Of a stretch of DNA of 64,000 bases, positions 1 through 8,197 are shown in pieces. A program made the translations under genes and the position numbers. This DNA is from Pseudochrobactrum saccharolyticum (lineage in GTDB: Bacteria; Pseudomonadota; Alphaproteobacteria; Rhizobiales; Rhizobiaceae), in contig NZ_VZPG01000001.1 in NCBI RefSeq assembly GCF_008801715.1, positions 620,001 through 684,000 of the forward strand, in the 5' to 3' direction. The notes below the pieces were generated by a model. It saw only the letters and a list, made by a program, of their open reading frames with translations. It did no database searches and was not told the origin of the DNA. Position 1 is the first letter of the stretch; each line of letters starts with the position of its first letter.

Positions 1-838
1 CGGCATCAGTCGCTGCGGCCAGAATGTCATGCGTCTCGAAGGAGGCAACCGACCATGGGTCTTCGGCGTCAATTTCATCACCCATCTGGATCAGCAATTG
101 TCCCGGTTTAACGAAACGGGCAAGCGCATCAATATGATAATCAGTAATATCTGCGCCAATAATTCCAGGTGCCCAGATCATCTTGCGCGCACCCATCGTA
201 TCCAGCAGCATCTTCTCAATTTCAGCTTTGCTGCCCCGATTGCGATTGGCATTGACGAAGCTGCTTTCGTGAGCGATCAGCGTGCCGTGGCCATCGGTTT
301 CAACGCCGCCCGCTTCCCCGACCAGACCTGCATCAAAAACCTGCAAGCCTAATCGTTCGGCTATCTGTGCAGCGATCTTACCGTCTGCGCTGTGGGTCTG
401 CTTGTCCCCCCAACCATTAAAATTAAACTGTGTGACGGCCAGTCCACCTTTTCCATTGACGACAAATGAAGGACCGGAATCGCGACACCATAAATCGTCA
501 GTCGGAATGTCCCATAGCTCTACTTTCTGCGATACCAGCTTGCGAACAGCACCGTGATGCTTTGCTGCAGCCAGCATCACAACCGGCTCAAACTCTGCGA
601 TCGTATTGGCGATTTTCGCAATCGTTTTCTGAATATCATCAAGAAAATCAGGATCATCATAGACAACAGGATTAACCGGCCACTGCATGAAAGTGCGCTC
701 ATGCGGTTCTGTTTCTTCCGGATACCAAAATCCCGCAGCACGCGCTGATGAACCTTCCGCCTGCCCCCGACGCGCTTGCATCGACAGACCAACGGCAGCG
801 GCGGCAGCACCCAGTAAAGTTTGACGGCGTGTCATCAT
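1..838 (-). CDS. Agmatine deiminase / peptidylarginine deiminase family protein with Tat signal (3' end outside window)
   Basis: The reading frame starts with paired ATG codons at 838/835 and stays open to the left edge (279 codons), so the C-terminus is missing. The N-terminus MMTRRQTLLGAAAAAVG is a twin-arginine export signal, so the product is probably periplasmic. Family signatures are visible: WCRDSGP, a GGVETDGHGT block followed by ESSFVNANRNRG, and DITDYHIDALARFVKPG, which carry the Asp, Glu and His residues of the guanidine-group hydrolase fold. Agmatine deiminases turn agmatine into N-carbamoylputrescine and are normally cytoplasmic, so export is unusual; a periplasmic arginine-type deiminase is an alternative. 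The catalytic Cys expected near the C-terminus cannot be checked. It is separated by about 200 bp from the next gene on the same strand. Confidence 0.85.
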   Translation of the reverse strand, partial: MMTRRQTLLGAAAAAVGLSMQARRGQAEGSSARAAGFWYPEETEPHERTFMQWPVNPVVYDDPDFLDDIQKTIAKIANTIAEFEPVVMLAAAKHHGAVRKLVSQKVELWDIPTDDLWCRDSGPSFVVNGKGGLAVTQFNFNGWGDKQTHSADGKIAAQIAERLGLQVFDAGLVGEAGGVETDGHGTLIAHESSFVNANRNRGSKAEIEKMLLDTMGARKMIWAPGIIGADITDYHIDALARFVKPGQLLIQMGDEIDAEDPWSVASFETHDILAAATDA

Positions 839-1036
839 CTTATCACCATGAAAATAAAAAAGGAAAATCGATATTTTAGAATGTATTTACATAAAGTAGA
901 GCACCCTTAAGCGCTGTCAACGGATGTTGAACACATTCACGCATATTGCAGGGATATTTTTTGACACTCTGTCCTGTTCAATGCCGCATTATTGGCGAGA
1001 GGTGACGCGGTGACAGGTAAACAGCGCATCATATTT

Positions 1037-1366
1037 TTACGTCAGATTATCGTAATAAAGCAGTAGCGAGACAACAAATGTCAAAGCACCAATCATAGCC
1101 AGAATAAAAAGCCAGCGTGCTGTAATCGGCTTTTTTACGCATTGGCTGGCAATCAGCAGAATGACTGACCAGAGACAAGTAAAAAGCAGCAGGCACAGCG
1201 TGTAAACAAATCCGGACAGGTCATATCCGCCACCGCCAATCGACGGATATTGCGGAGGTGCAGGATTGAGCAACAGATTTACAAAGGCTGTGAAAAGTAT
1301 AAAGAATGCCAGAAGACTGAAAAATACCGTATTTCTCAATAGCATCCCCTTATTCCAGATATTCAA
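1037..1366 (-). CDS. Small hypothetical membrane protein, three predicted TM segments
   Basis: A 109-residue product not recognised as any named family. Three hydrophobic stretches are visible: about residues 12-33 (VFFSLLAFFILFTAF), 53-74 (VYTLCLLLFTCLWSVILLIA) and 84-104 (WLFILAMIGALTFVVSLLLYY). A Pro/Gly-rich linker (PAPPQYPSIGGGGYD) lies between the first and second. It follows the peptide-ABC operon in the same direction with a gap of about 45 bp after the ATPase stop, so it may be the last gene of that transcript. No catalytic or binding motif is visible. A short ORF that overlaps it on the same strand is a frame shadow. Confidence 0.6.
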   Translation of the reverse strand: MNIWNKGMLLRNTVFFSLLAFFILFTAFVNLLLNPAPPQYPSIGGGGYDLSGFVYTLCLLLFTCLWSVILLIASQCVKKPITARWLFILAMIGALTFVVSLLLYYDNLT

Positions 1367-1411
1367 CGCGGCTGTATGACCGCGTTGAATATACTGGCAG
1401 GTATCGCGCGT

Positions 1412-3091
1412 CTAGGCCAGCTTCGGAATGGCATCCAGCAGCATCTTTGTATAAGGCTGCTGCGGGGCTTCAAAGATTGTCTCGGCCATACCTTCTTCAA
1501 CAATCTTGCCGTGATGCATAACGATAATGCGGTCACAGAGGTGACGCACAACGGACAAGTCATGGCTGATGAACAGCAATGTCAGGTTCAACTCTTTGCG
1601 CAATCGCAGAAGCAGATTGAGAATTTGTGCCTGTATGGACACATCAAGCGATGCCACCGGCTCATCGCAGACAATCACCTCTGGTTTCATCGCCAAAGCA
1701 CGGGCAATGGCAATGCGCTGCCGTTGACCGCCGGAAAACTGGTGCGGATAACGATCAGCAAAGGCCGGATCAAGGCTCACCGCTTTCAACCAATGTGCCA
1801 CATAGGTACGAGCTTCTCTTTTAGTGATCAGACCATGAGCAATGGGGCCTTCAGCAATTGACTGGCCAATGGTGCGGCGCGGATCAAGCGATGCAAACGG
1901 ATCCTGAAAAATCATCTGGATTTTGGTCGTCAGTTTGCGTCCGTGTACATGGTCAGACATGACAGGCTGGCCGGATAGACGGATCTCCCCCTCAGTCGGC
2001 TGATAAATTCCGCAGACCATGCGGCCGAGCGTTGATTTACCGGATCCGGATTCTCCGACCAGCCCCAGCGCCTCCCCTCTGGCGATGGTCAGGTTGACAT
2101 GATTGACGGCGATAACCGGTTTGCGTGGTTTGAGCAGGCCGATTTTCTGGCCGAGCCTGCTCCAGACATCGCTTTTCCATTCAAAGCGTTTGATCGCATT
2201 GCGGACGGTCACAAAATCCGGTTTGGCTTCCGTTACCGGTGTCGCGATTTGAAACGATGTTTCTTCTTCATCCGTCGGTTTTCCCAGCATTTTCCCCGGT
2301 TTGGAGCGGGATGGCAGGGCATCGAGCAGACCTTGTGTATAAGGATGACTCGGTGATTTCAGCACTTCTGAAGCGGGGCCGGTCTCGACAATTTTGCCCG
2401 ATTTCATCACGGCAATGCGTTTTGAAATTGAGGCAACAGTTGCCAGATCATGGCTGATCCAGATCATCGAAATGCCAAGCTCGGCGACCAGTGCTTTCAC
2501 CTCGGTCAGAATTTCCGCCTGTACGGATACGTCAAGTGCTGTAGTCGGCTCATCCGCAATCACGACCTTCGGATTGTGCAACAAAGCAATGGCAATCGCC
2601 ACGCGCTGGCGCATACCACCGGAAAATTGATGCGGATAGAAATCAACCTTATGTTCCGGATCAACAATGCGCACACGGCGAAGCGCTTCCACACAACGCT
2701 TACGCGCATCACTGTCCGAGATGGTTTCATGCGCACGCAGTGCCAGTGTCATCTGGTCGAGAACGGTGAGCACTGGATTGAGTGTCATCATCGGGTCCTG
2801 AAAGACCATCGAGATTTCACGGCCGCGCAATTTGCGCAACTCGCTTTCACTCAAACCGACAAGTTCACGGCCTTCCAGTTTGACAGAGCCTTGCACGATG
2901 CGTCCCGGTTTGTCGATCAGACCAATCAGGGAAAAACCGGTGATGGATTTTCCGGAACCGGATTCCCCGACCAGCCCCAGAATTTCGCCACGGTCGAGAT
3001 AAAAGGAAACACCATCGACAGACTTGACCGTACCCGTGCGGGCTTCGAAATGCGTATGCAGATCGGTGACTTCAAGAAGATGAGCTGTCAT
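1412..3091 (-). CDS. Dipeptide/oligopeptide ABC transporter dual ATP-binding protein (DppD-DppF fusion type)
   Basis: A 559-residue tandem ATPase energising the peptide-type importer encoded just upstream. It has two complete nucleotide-binding domains. The first has Walker A GESGSGKS at about residues 42-49, signature FSGGMRQR and a VIADEPTTALD Walker B. The second repeats GESGSGKS and has FSGGQRQR and VIVCDEPVASLD. Each domain is followed by the oligopeptide/dipeptide-transporter tail (HPYTQGLLDALP; QPYTKMLLDAIP). The length fits fused DppD/DppF or GsiA-like ATPases. The start ATG overlaps the stop of the permease gene in an ATGA, so the genes are translationally coupled. Peptide or glutathione transport is the family default; the adjacent amidohydrolase suggests an amide-containing substrate (inference). 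Confidence 0.93.
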   Translation of the reverse strand: MTAHLLEVTDLHTHFEARTGTVKSVDGVSFYLDRGEILGLVGESGSGKSITGFSLIGLIDKPGRIVQGSVKLEGRELVGLSESELRKLRGREISMVFQDPMMTLNPVLTVLDQMTLALRAHETISDSDARKRCVEALRRVRIVDPEHKVDFYPHQFSGGMRQRVAIAIALLHNPKVVIADEPTTALDVSVQAEILTEVKALVAELGISMIWISHDLATVASISKRIAVMKSGKIVETGPASEVLKSPSHPYTQGLLDALPSRSKPGKMLGKPTDEEETSFQIATPVTEAKPDFVTVRNAIKRFEWKSDVWSRLGQKIGLLKPRKPVIAVNHVNLTIARGEALGLVGESGSGKSTLGRMVCGIYQPTEGEIRLSGQPVMSDHVHGRKLTTKIQMIFQDPFASLDPRRTIGQSIAEGPIAHGLITKREARTYVAHWLKAVSLDPAFADRYPHQFSGGQRQRIAIARALAMKPEVIVCDEPVASLDVSIQAQILNLLLRLRKELNLTLLFISHDLSVVRHLCDRIIVMHHGKIVEEGMAETIFEAPQQPYTKMLLDAIPKLA

Positions 3092-3969
3092 TTGTTCAGC
3101 CTCGGATTAAGCTGGTCGCGGATCTGATCACCAACAAGATTGATCGCCATGATGAGAATGATCAGTGCAACACCCGGATAAATCGAAATCCAGTAGCGGC
3201 CGGACAGCAAATACTGAAAGCCGTTGGAGATGAGCATGCCGAGTGACGGTTCTGTCGGCGGCAGGCCAACACCTAAAAAGGACAGCGTTGCTTCCAGTGA
3301 AATCGCCGAGGCGACCTGTACTGTTGCAACCACGATCAGTGGCGGCATAGCATTGGGCAGAATATGACGGGTGACAATGAACCAGCCGCTCATCGGCACA
3401 GAAAGCGCGGCCTCGACATAGTCTTTATGGCGTTCAGCAGAGGCTGCACCATGAGCCGTACGCACAAAATAGGCATATTGCGAAAAGACCAGAGCGATAA
3501 TCAGCTGGCTTTTTCCTTGTCCGAGAAGCGCTGCCACCACAAAGGCCAGCAGAATGGCCGGAAAGGAAAGCTGCAGGTCGATGACGCGCATGATAAAAGC
3601 TTCGAACCGTCCGCCGACATAGGCAGCCGATGAGCCGACCAATGCGCCAATGGCAAAGGCGATTGCACCGGCGAGCAAGCCCATTTCCAGTGAAATGCGC
3701 AAGCCGTACAGAATGGCGGAGAAGAGATCGCGTCCCTGTCCGTCGGTTCCCAGAATATGGGTATAGCCGCCCTGACCGATATAACCGGGTGCACGGCGTC
3801 CGTCCCGCAGCACAAGGCTGGAAAGATCGTAAGGATCCTGCGGTGCAATCAGCGGTGCGAAGACGGCCAGCAAAATGATGAGCAGCACTATAAAAGCGGC
3901 CACCATCGGCACCGGATGGCGTTTGAATTCCGACCAGAATTGTAATGATCTGCTGTTGAGCAATGACAT
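3088..3969 (-). CDS. Peptide-type ABC transporter permease (DppC/OppC family)
   Basis: A 293-residue inner-membrane permease, one of the two channel subunits of the importer. The N-terminus has the OppC_N arrangement: a cytoplasmic leader, then a TM (VPMVAAFIVLLIILLAVFAPLIAP), then a DPYDLSSL region. The BPD_transp_1 domain includes the LGTDGQGRDLFSAILYGLR motif typical of DppC and an EAA-like loop EAALSVPMSGWFIVTRHILPN that contacts the ATPase. About six TM segments are visible. Its start overlaps the upstream permease stop by one base (TAATG) and its stop overlaps the ATPase start by four bases, a tight operon. Confidence 0.93.
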   Translation of the reverse strand: MSLLNSRSLQFWSEFKRHPVPMVAAFIVLLIILLAVFAPLIAPQDPYDLSSLVLRDGRRAPGYIGQGGYTHILGTDGQGRDLFSAILYGLRISLEMGLLAGAIAFAIGALVGSSAAYVGGRFEAFIMRVIDLQLSFPAILLAFVVAALLGQGKSQLIIALVFSQYAYFVRTAHGAASAERHKDYVEAALSVPMSGWFIVTRHILPNAMPPLIVVATVQVASAISLEATLSFLGVGLPPTEPSLGMLISNGFQYLLSGRYWISIYPGVALIILIMAINLVGDQIRDQLNPRLNK

Positions 3970-4943
3970 TATTTGCCACCTCCCTGACGCATGCGCGGAT
4001 CGAGCACGGCATAGGACAGATCCACAATCAGATTAATCGTGATGAAAAGCAGAGAAACCAGCATCAGATAGGCCACCATTACCGGTCGGTCGAGTGAGGT
4101 GATACTGTCAATGATCAGCTTGCCAAGACCCGGCCATGAATAGATCGTCTCCGTAACAACGGCAAAAGCAACGGTTGAGCCAAGTTCCAGACCAAAGACG
4201 GTAACAAGCGGAATGGAGATCAGGCGCAGTACATGACGGCGCAAAATTGTGCGCTCGTTAATACCGGCGGCACGGGCAAATTTAATCGTGTCAGTCAGCA
4301 TGATTTCACGCGTGCCGGACGCTGCCAGACGGATCATCAGCGATAATTTGAATAGTGAGAGATTAATGGCGGGCAGTGCCAGATGATGCAGACCGTCAAG
4401 CGTGAGGAAGCTGACAGGAACACCGAGCACGGAAATTGTGGCACCGCGCCCACCCGCAGGCATAATGCCAAGCTGCACGGCAAAGACCATAATCAGCATC
4501 AGCCCGATCCAGAAAGTCGGAACGGAAAAGCCGAGAATAGACAGCGCCATAATGATTTTCGACGCCCAGCTGTCCGGCTTGTAACCGGCATAAATACCAA
4601 GAGGAATACCAATAAGGCTGGCCATGAACACAGCCGTCAAGGCCAGCTCGGCAGTTGCAGGCAGGCGCGATGCAATCAGCTCGGAGACAGGCATATTATA
4701 GACGAAGGATCGTCCCAAATCGCCATGAAGCAGATTGCTCATGAATTGCAGATATTGCTGCCATACCGGCAGGTCCAGCCCATATTGCGCGATCACCCTG
4801 TCACGGATTTCCTGTGTCGCATCCGGTGAGATCAGTACATCGACAGGATTGCCGATGACAAAGACCCCCATAAACACCAATAGCGACATGACAAGCATCA
4901 CCAATGCTGCCTGCCATAAGCGTCTGACAATAAATGCAATCAT
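3969..4943 (-). CDS. Peptide-type ABC transporter permease (DppB/OppB family)
   Basis: A 324-residue permease partner of the DppC-like subunit. The DppB hallmark N-terminus is present (FIVRRLWQAALVMLVMSLL, then a GNPVD segment and ATQEIRDRVIAQYGLDLPVWQQY). It ends in the GxLIIDSITSLDRPVM region and the C-terminal DLSYAVLDPRMR that closes OppB-type permeases. The EAA-like loop is FARAAGINERTILRRHVLR. A GGGGGAG ribosome-binding sequence lies shortly before the ATG. The gene follows the creatininase-family gene after a gap of about 107 bp that holds a strong stem-loop, so expression of the transporter genes may be set separately from the enzyme. Confidence 0.93.
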   Translation of the reverse strand: MIAFIVRRLWQAALVMLVMSLLVFMGVFVIGNPVDVLISPDATQEIRDRVIAQYGLDLPVWQQYLQFMSNLLHGDLGRSFVYNMPVSELIASRLPATAELALTAVFMASLIGIPLGIYAGYKPDSWASKIIMALSILGFSVPTFWIGLMLIMVFAVQLGIMPAGGRGATISVLGVPVSFLTLDGLHHLALPAINLSLFKLSLMIRLAASGTREIMLTDTIKFARAAGINERTILRRHVLRLISIPLVTVFGLELGSTVAFAVVTETIYSWPGLGKLIIDSITSLDRPVMVAYLMLVSLLFITINLIVDLSYAVLDPRMRQGGGK

Positions 4944-5013
4944 CAGCTATGCTCCCCCAAAAGCGGATAACAGACAGTTTCCTCCCGCCGTATCCGCTTA
5001 ACTATTTCTAACG

Positions 5014-5037
5014 CCGGACAGGATTTCTCCTGTCCGG
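5014..5037 (-). promoter_or_regulatory. Intercistronic stem-loop between amidohydrolase and transporter genes
   Basis: The arms CCGGACAGG (5014-5022) and CCTGTCCGG (5029-5037) pair perfectly around a 6-nt loop. On the minus strand the stem is followed by CGTTAG rather than a T-run, so it is more likely an attenuating or mRNA-stabilising hairpin than a full terminator. Confidence 0.55.
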
Positions 5038-5050
5038 AAATTTATGATTA

Positions 5051-5758
5051 TCAGTGCCAGCCGTTTTCCAGTTCAAAGCGGGTTTCACGCACAGCAACAT
5101 CCCAGATCGCCAGCATGTCAGCATCAGGACGTTCAAAAAGGCCGTGATAATTGCCTTCGCAGCTCTCCAACAGCGCACGTTTGCGACCGGCGTCAACGCG
5201 TGCCATAGCGCCGAAATCAATGCGCTCTACCGCATGTTCCGGTTGCTGAACGCCTGCAAGACGCGTCCAAGGAAAGTTTTCCATCCATGAGGCGTGCGAA
5301 GCGCGGCTGTCAATTTCCAGTACCTTGCCCATGGTTTTCGGAGCACGCCACCAGTCGTGCATTTTGACACTGGCATCGCGGTTGCGGTTCAGCCACTCAG
5401 ACACAACAGTACCGGCAGGCGCATTACCGCCATGGCCGTTGACAATCAGGATACGACGGAAACCGGCGCGGTAGATACTGTCGAGAATATCTTCAATCAC
5501 GCCGATATAGGTGCGCAGGCTCAGGGATACTGTGCCCGGAAAATCGGCAAAGCTGGATGCAAGCCCATAAGGGAGCACGGGAAATACTGGCACACCCAGC
5601 GGCTCTGCGGCATCAAGCGATACTTTTTCCGCCAGGATCATATCAGTGCCAAGGCTGATGCGGGCATGTTGCTCAACGCTGCCGATCGGCAGGATACAGC
5701 GGTCGTCCTGTTTGACGCGCTCTTCAACCTGCGCCCAGTGCATGGCGTTAATATGCAT
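5051..5758 (-). CDS. Creatininase family amidohydrolase
   Basis: A 235-residue cytosolic metal-dependent amidohydrolase. The creatininase fold signatures are visible: LPIGSVEQHARISLGTD near residues 23-39 (metal-binding Glu, His and Asp), NGHGGN near 110-115, and SHASWMENF with a His and Glu toward the C-terminal half. The length is near the family norm of about 240-260. Members hydrolyse cyclic or linear amides such as creatinine or formamidopyrimidines, so the exact substrate is open. AGAGGAAT precedes the ATG. It is the first gene of the leftward operon and is divergent from the MarR regulator, whose promoter palindromes lie within 155 bp. Confidence 0.88.
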   Translation of the reverse strand: MHINAMHWAQVEERVKQDDRCILPIGSVEQHARISLGTDMILAEKVSLDAAEPLGVPVFPVLPYGLASSFADFPGTVSLSLRTYIGVIEDILDSIYRAGFRRILIVNGHGGNAPAGTVVSEWLNRNRDASVKMHDWWRAPKTMGKVLEIDSRASHASWMENFPWTRLAGVQQPEHAVERIDFGAMARVDAGRKRALLESCEGNYHGLFERPDADMLAIWDVAVRETRFELENGWH

Positions 5759-5846
5759 GTGAAATTCCTCTCATTTCGAATGTGTTCCCGAGTCTGCGCT
5801 CATGGGTTTCTGAAAACTATTATCCATGAAAATATTTCGCATACAA

Positions 5847-5913
5847 GTTCCAATTGGAACAAAAATTACGTTTGACATCCTTAAAACAAGCTATATCTTG
5901 TTCTGAATGGAAC
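5847..5913. promoter_or_regulatory. Divergent promoter with two copies of a palindromic operator (candidate MarR sites)
   Basis: GTTCCAATTGGAAC (5847-5860) is a perfect 14-bp palindrome. A second related site, GTTCTGAATGGAAC (5900-5913), keeps both outer half-sites. The sites start 53 bp apart, about five helical turns. Between them lies a plausible sigma-70 promoter for the MarR gene: TTGACA at 5872-5877 and TATCTT at 5894-5899 with 16-bp spacing. The layout suits autorepression plus control of the divergent operon (inference). Confidence 0.55.
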
Positions 5914-5943
5914 TTAATTGCTAAACTGTCACGGGGAGAAGTG

Positions 5944-6528
5944 ATGGAGGAACGCGTAGCAATCGCTCTGTTAGAGGGGCGCGCAGGGCGTAGCGAGGCG
6001 GCGGACAGCCGCATCAGCGAAAGCGATATTCTGCATACAAAATTATGGGAAAATCCGTGCTGGCTGTCCTTTCGGATCAACTATCTGGCACTGCATTATA
6101 ACAATCCGATCTACGGGTTGATCGGTACTGATCATGATCTGCTGCGGCCGGAATTTGTGGTGCTGTATTCGCTGTTTCTGCGCGACCGCACGACTTTGTC
6201 CGAAGTGGTTGCCGGTTCCGGTTTTCCGAAAAACACACTGAGCCGCGCCACCAAAAAGCTGACGCGCCTGAAACTGGTGCAACGCGAGGATGACAGTGAT
6301 GACCTGCGCCGTGTGGTGCTGTGCCTGACCGATGAAGGGCGCGCCATTGTTGAAGCGAAAATGACGCCGATGCTGGAGCGGGAACGCCTGATGCTGGAAA
6401 CACTTAGCCCTGCTGAGCGCATGATGCTTTCGGAATTGCTGACCAAACTGGTGATCGCCTCCCGCGAATGGCCGGAAACAATTGCCTCCGATCTGCCGGA
6501 GCGTGATGAAGAGTTTGAACAAGACTAA
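5944..6528 (+). CDS. MarR family transcriptional regulator
   Basis: A 194-residue winged-helix regulator. The ATG at 5944 is chosen because GGGGAGAA lies just before it; the frame stays open up to a TTG at 5854, but that would place the promoter inside the gene. The HTH and wing are seen in LRPEFVVLYSLFLRDRTTLS followed by TLSRATKKLTRLKLVQR and the DDLRRVVLCLTDEGR wing typical of MarR. Long helices at both ends would form the dimer interface. The gene lies 24 bp before the solute-binding-protein gene and opposite the amidohydrolase-transporter operon, so it probably controls both; the ligand is unknown. The acidic tail (ERDEEFEQD) has no assigned role. Confidence 0.88.
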   Translation: MEERVAIALLEGRAGRSEAADSRISESDILHTKLWENPCWLSFRINYLALHYNNPIYGLIGTDHDLLRPEFVVLYSLFLRDRTTLSEVVAGSGFPKNTLSRATKKLTRLKLVQREDDSDDLRRVVLCLTDEGRAIVEAKMTPMLERERLMLETLSPAERMMLSELLTKLVIASREWPETIASDLPERDEEFEQD

Positions 6529-6551
6529 TAAATGGGGACTGGACTATTCAC

Positions 6552-8129
6552 ATGAAAAAAACACTGCATGCTTTAATGCTTGGCACAACATTGCTTTTTA
6601 GCGCCGGACAGGTTTTTGCCGCCGATCTGGTTATGGCAATTAAAGCCGGCCCTGCCTCGATGGACCCGCATTTCACGGCAACTGCCGCCAATGCCGAAGC
6701 GACGAAACATATTTTCGATACGCTGATCCGCTCAGGCAATAACCTTGAGCTTGAGCCGTCGCTGGCCGTGAGCTGGCAGGCACTTGATGATACGACATGG
6801 GAATTCAAACTGCGCGAAGGTGTGAAGTTCCATGACGGTTCGGATTTTACAGCGGAAGATGTTAAATTCTCCATCGAGCGTATTCCGCATGTAACAGGAC
6901 CAAATCCGGCAACGATTTTTGTGCGCCGTGTTAAATCGGTAGAAGTGGTTGATCCGCTGACTGTGCGCGTGATAACAAATTCTGCGGCACCGACATTGCC
7001 GAATGATTTTATCCGCCTGTTTATCACTTCACACAAAGCAGCAGCTGCCTATTCAACGCAGGAAACCGCAGCAGAAGGTTTCAATACCGGCAAAGCGACA
7101 ATCGGCACCGGCCCTTATAAATTCGTTTCATGGGCACCGACACAGGATCTGGTTCTGGAGCGTTTTGACGGTTACTGGGGCGGTGCACAGCCGTGGGATC
7201 GCGTTATCCGCAAGGAAATTCCGAATGATGCTGCCCGCGTTGCCCAGCTGAAAGCCGGTCAGGTTGATGTTATTTCCAAAGTGCCGGCCTCGGATGTGCC
7301 TGTACTTGAACAGGATTCATCGCTGACGGTGGTGAAAAACGAGAGCATCTATATCAGCTATCTCGAATTTGACTTCCGCGAAAAAAGCCCGATGGTATTT
7401 GCCAAGGATGGCAGCAAGCTGGATAAAAACCCGTTGCTTGATCCGCGTGTGCGAGAAGCTTTTGATCTGGCAATTGACCGCGAAACCATTGTTGAATTTG
7501 CACTGGAGGGTATGGCAGCCGTACCGACACAATTGGTGACCTCCAATATTTTCGGCTATGACAAGTCGTTGCAGGCACCGGAATTCAACATTAATCGTGC
7601 AAAAGAGCTCCTCACAGAAGCCGGTTATCCGGATGGTTTCAAAATTACACTGAGCTATTCGAATGACCGTATGCCGAATGAGCTGGGACCTACAGTCGCC
7701 CAGATGCTGGCTGCGATCGGCATTACTGCGGATGTAAACGGTGTTCCGGCAGCGGTGTTTAACCCTGCGAAAACCCGCGGTGAATATTCGCTCTATATGG
7801 CAAGCTGGGGTACATTGACCGGCGAGGCTAACTATATGCTGTCATCGCTGATGCATTCCAATGAACCGGCAAAATCACTGGGTGCGTTTAACGTGCGCGG
7901 CTATGCCAATCCGGAAATGGACAAGCTGATTGAAGATGCAGCGGCAGCGATGGATGCAGATGAGCGCCGCACATTGCTTGAAAAGGCGAATAATCTGGTG
8001 GCAACAGACCGTCCTGATCTGCCGCTTGCCATCCAGCTCAGTGCATGGGCTGTGAAGAAAGACAAGGTGGAACTGACACCGCGCGCTGATGAAGACACGC
8101 TGGCGATGAATATCAAACCAGTAAAATAA
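6552..8129 (+). CDS. Peptide-type ABC transporter substrate-binding protein (SBP family 5)
   Basis: A 525-residue periplasmic binding protein. It has a classical Sec signal (KKTLHALMLGTTLLFSAGQ, cleavage near VFA-AD). The mature part starts DLVMAIKAGPASMDPHF, followed by the family-5 signature WEFKLREGVKFHDGSDFTAEDVKFSIERI near residues 85-115. It should feed the DppB/DppC/dual-ATPase complex encoded divergently. Sharing a transcript with the MarR gene (24-bp gap) fits autoregulated import. A strong terminator follows directly. Dipeptides, oligopeptides, opines or glutathione-like compounds are all possible substrates. Confidence 0.93.
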   Translation: MKKTLHALMLGTTLLFSAGQVFAADLVMAIKAGPASMDPHFTATAANAEATKHIFDTLIRSGNNLELEPSLAVSWQALDDTTWEFKLREGVKFHDGSDFTAEDVKFSIERIPHVTGPNPATIFVRRVKSVEVVDPLTVRVITNSAAPTLPNDFIRLFITSHKAAAAYSTQETAAEGFNTGKATIGTGPYKFVSWAPTQDLVLERFDGYWGGAQPWDRVIRKEIPNDAARVAQLKAGQVDVISKVPASDVPVLEQDSSLTVVKNESIYISYLEFDFREKSPMVFAKDGSKLDKNPLLDPRVREAFDLAIDRETIVEFALEGMAAVPTQLVTSNIFGYDKSLQAPEFNINRAKELLTEAGYPDGFKITLSYSNDRMPNELGPTVAQMLAAIGITADVNGVPAAVFNPAKTRGEYSLYMASWGTLTGEANYMLSSLMHSNEPAKSLGAFNVRGYANPEMDKLIEDAAAAMDADERRTLLEKANNLVATDRPDLPLAIQLSAWAVKKDKVELTPRADEDTLAMNIKPVK

Positions 8130-8136
8130 ATGAATA

Positions 8137-8166
8137 AAAAAGGCCGGTTTAAACCGGCCTTTTTAT
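8137..8166. terminator. Bidirectional rho-independent terminator
   Basis: A perfect palindrome centred between 8150 and 8151 (AAAAAGGCCGGTTT mirrored) gives a GGCCGGTTT stem flanked by an A-run on the left and a T-run on the right. It lies between the convergent binding-protein and sugar-kinase genes and can serve both strands. Confidence 0.9.
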
Positions 8167-8197
8167 TAGGGCTCTGCGAATGAATGACTTTTACCTA

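Noticed and set aside
5854-5943. Upstream TTG start for the MarR gene
   Set aside because: It would put the promoter and the second palindrome inside the coding region; the ATG at 5944 has a ribosome site.
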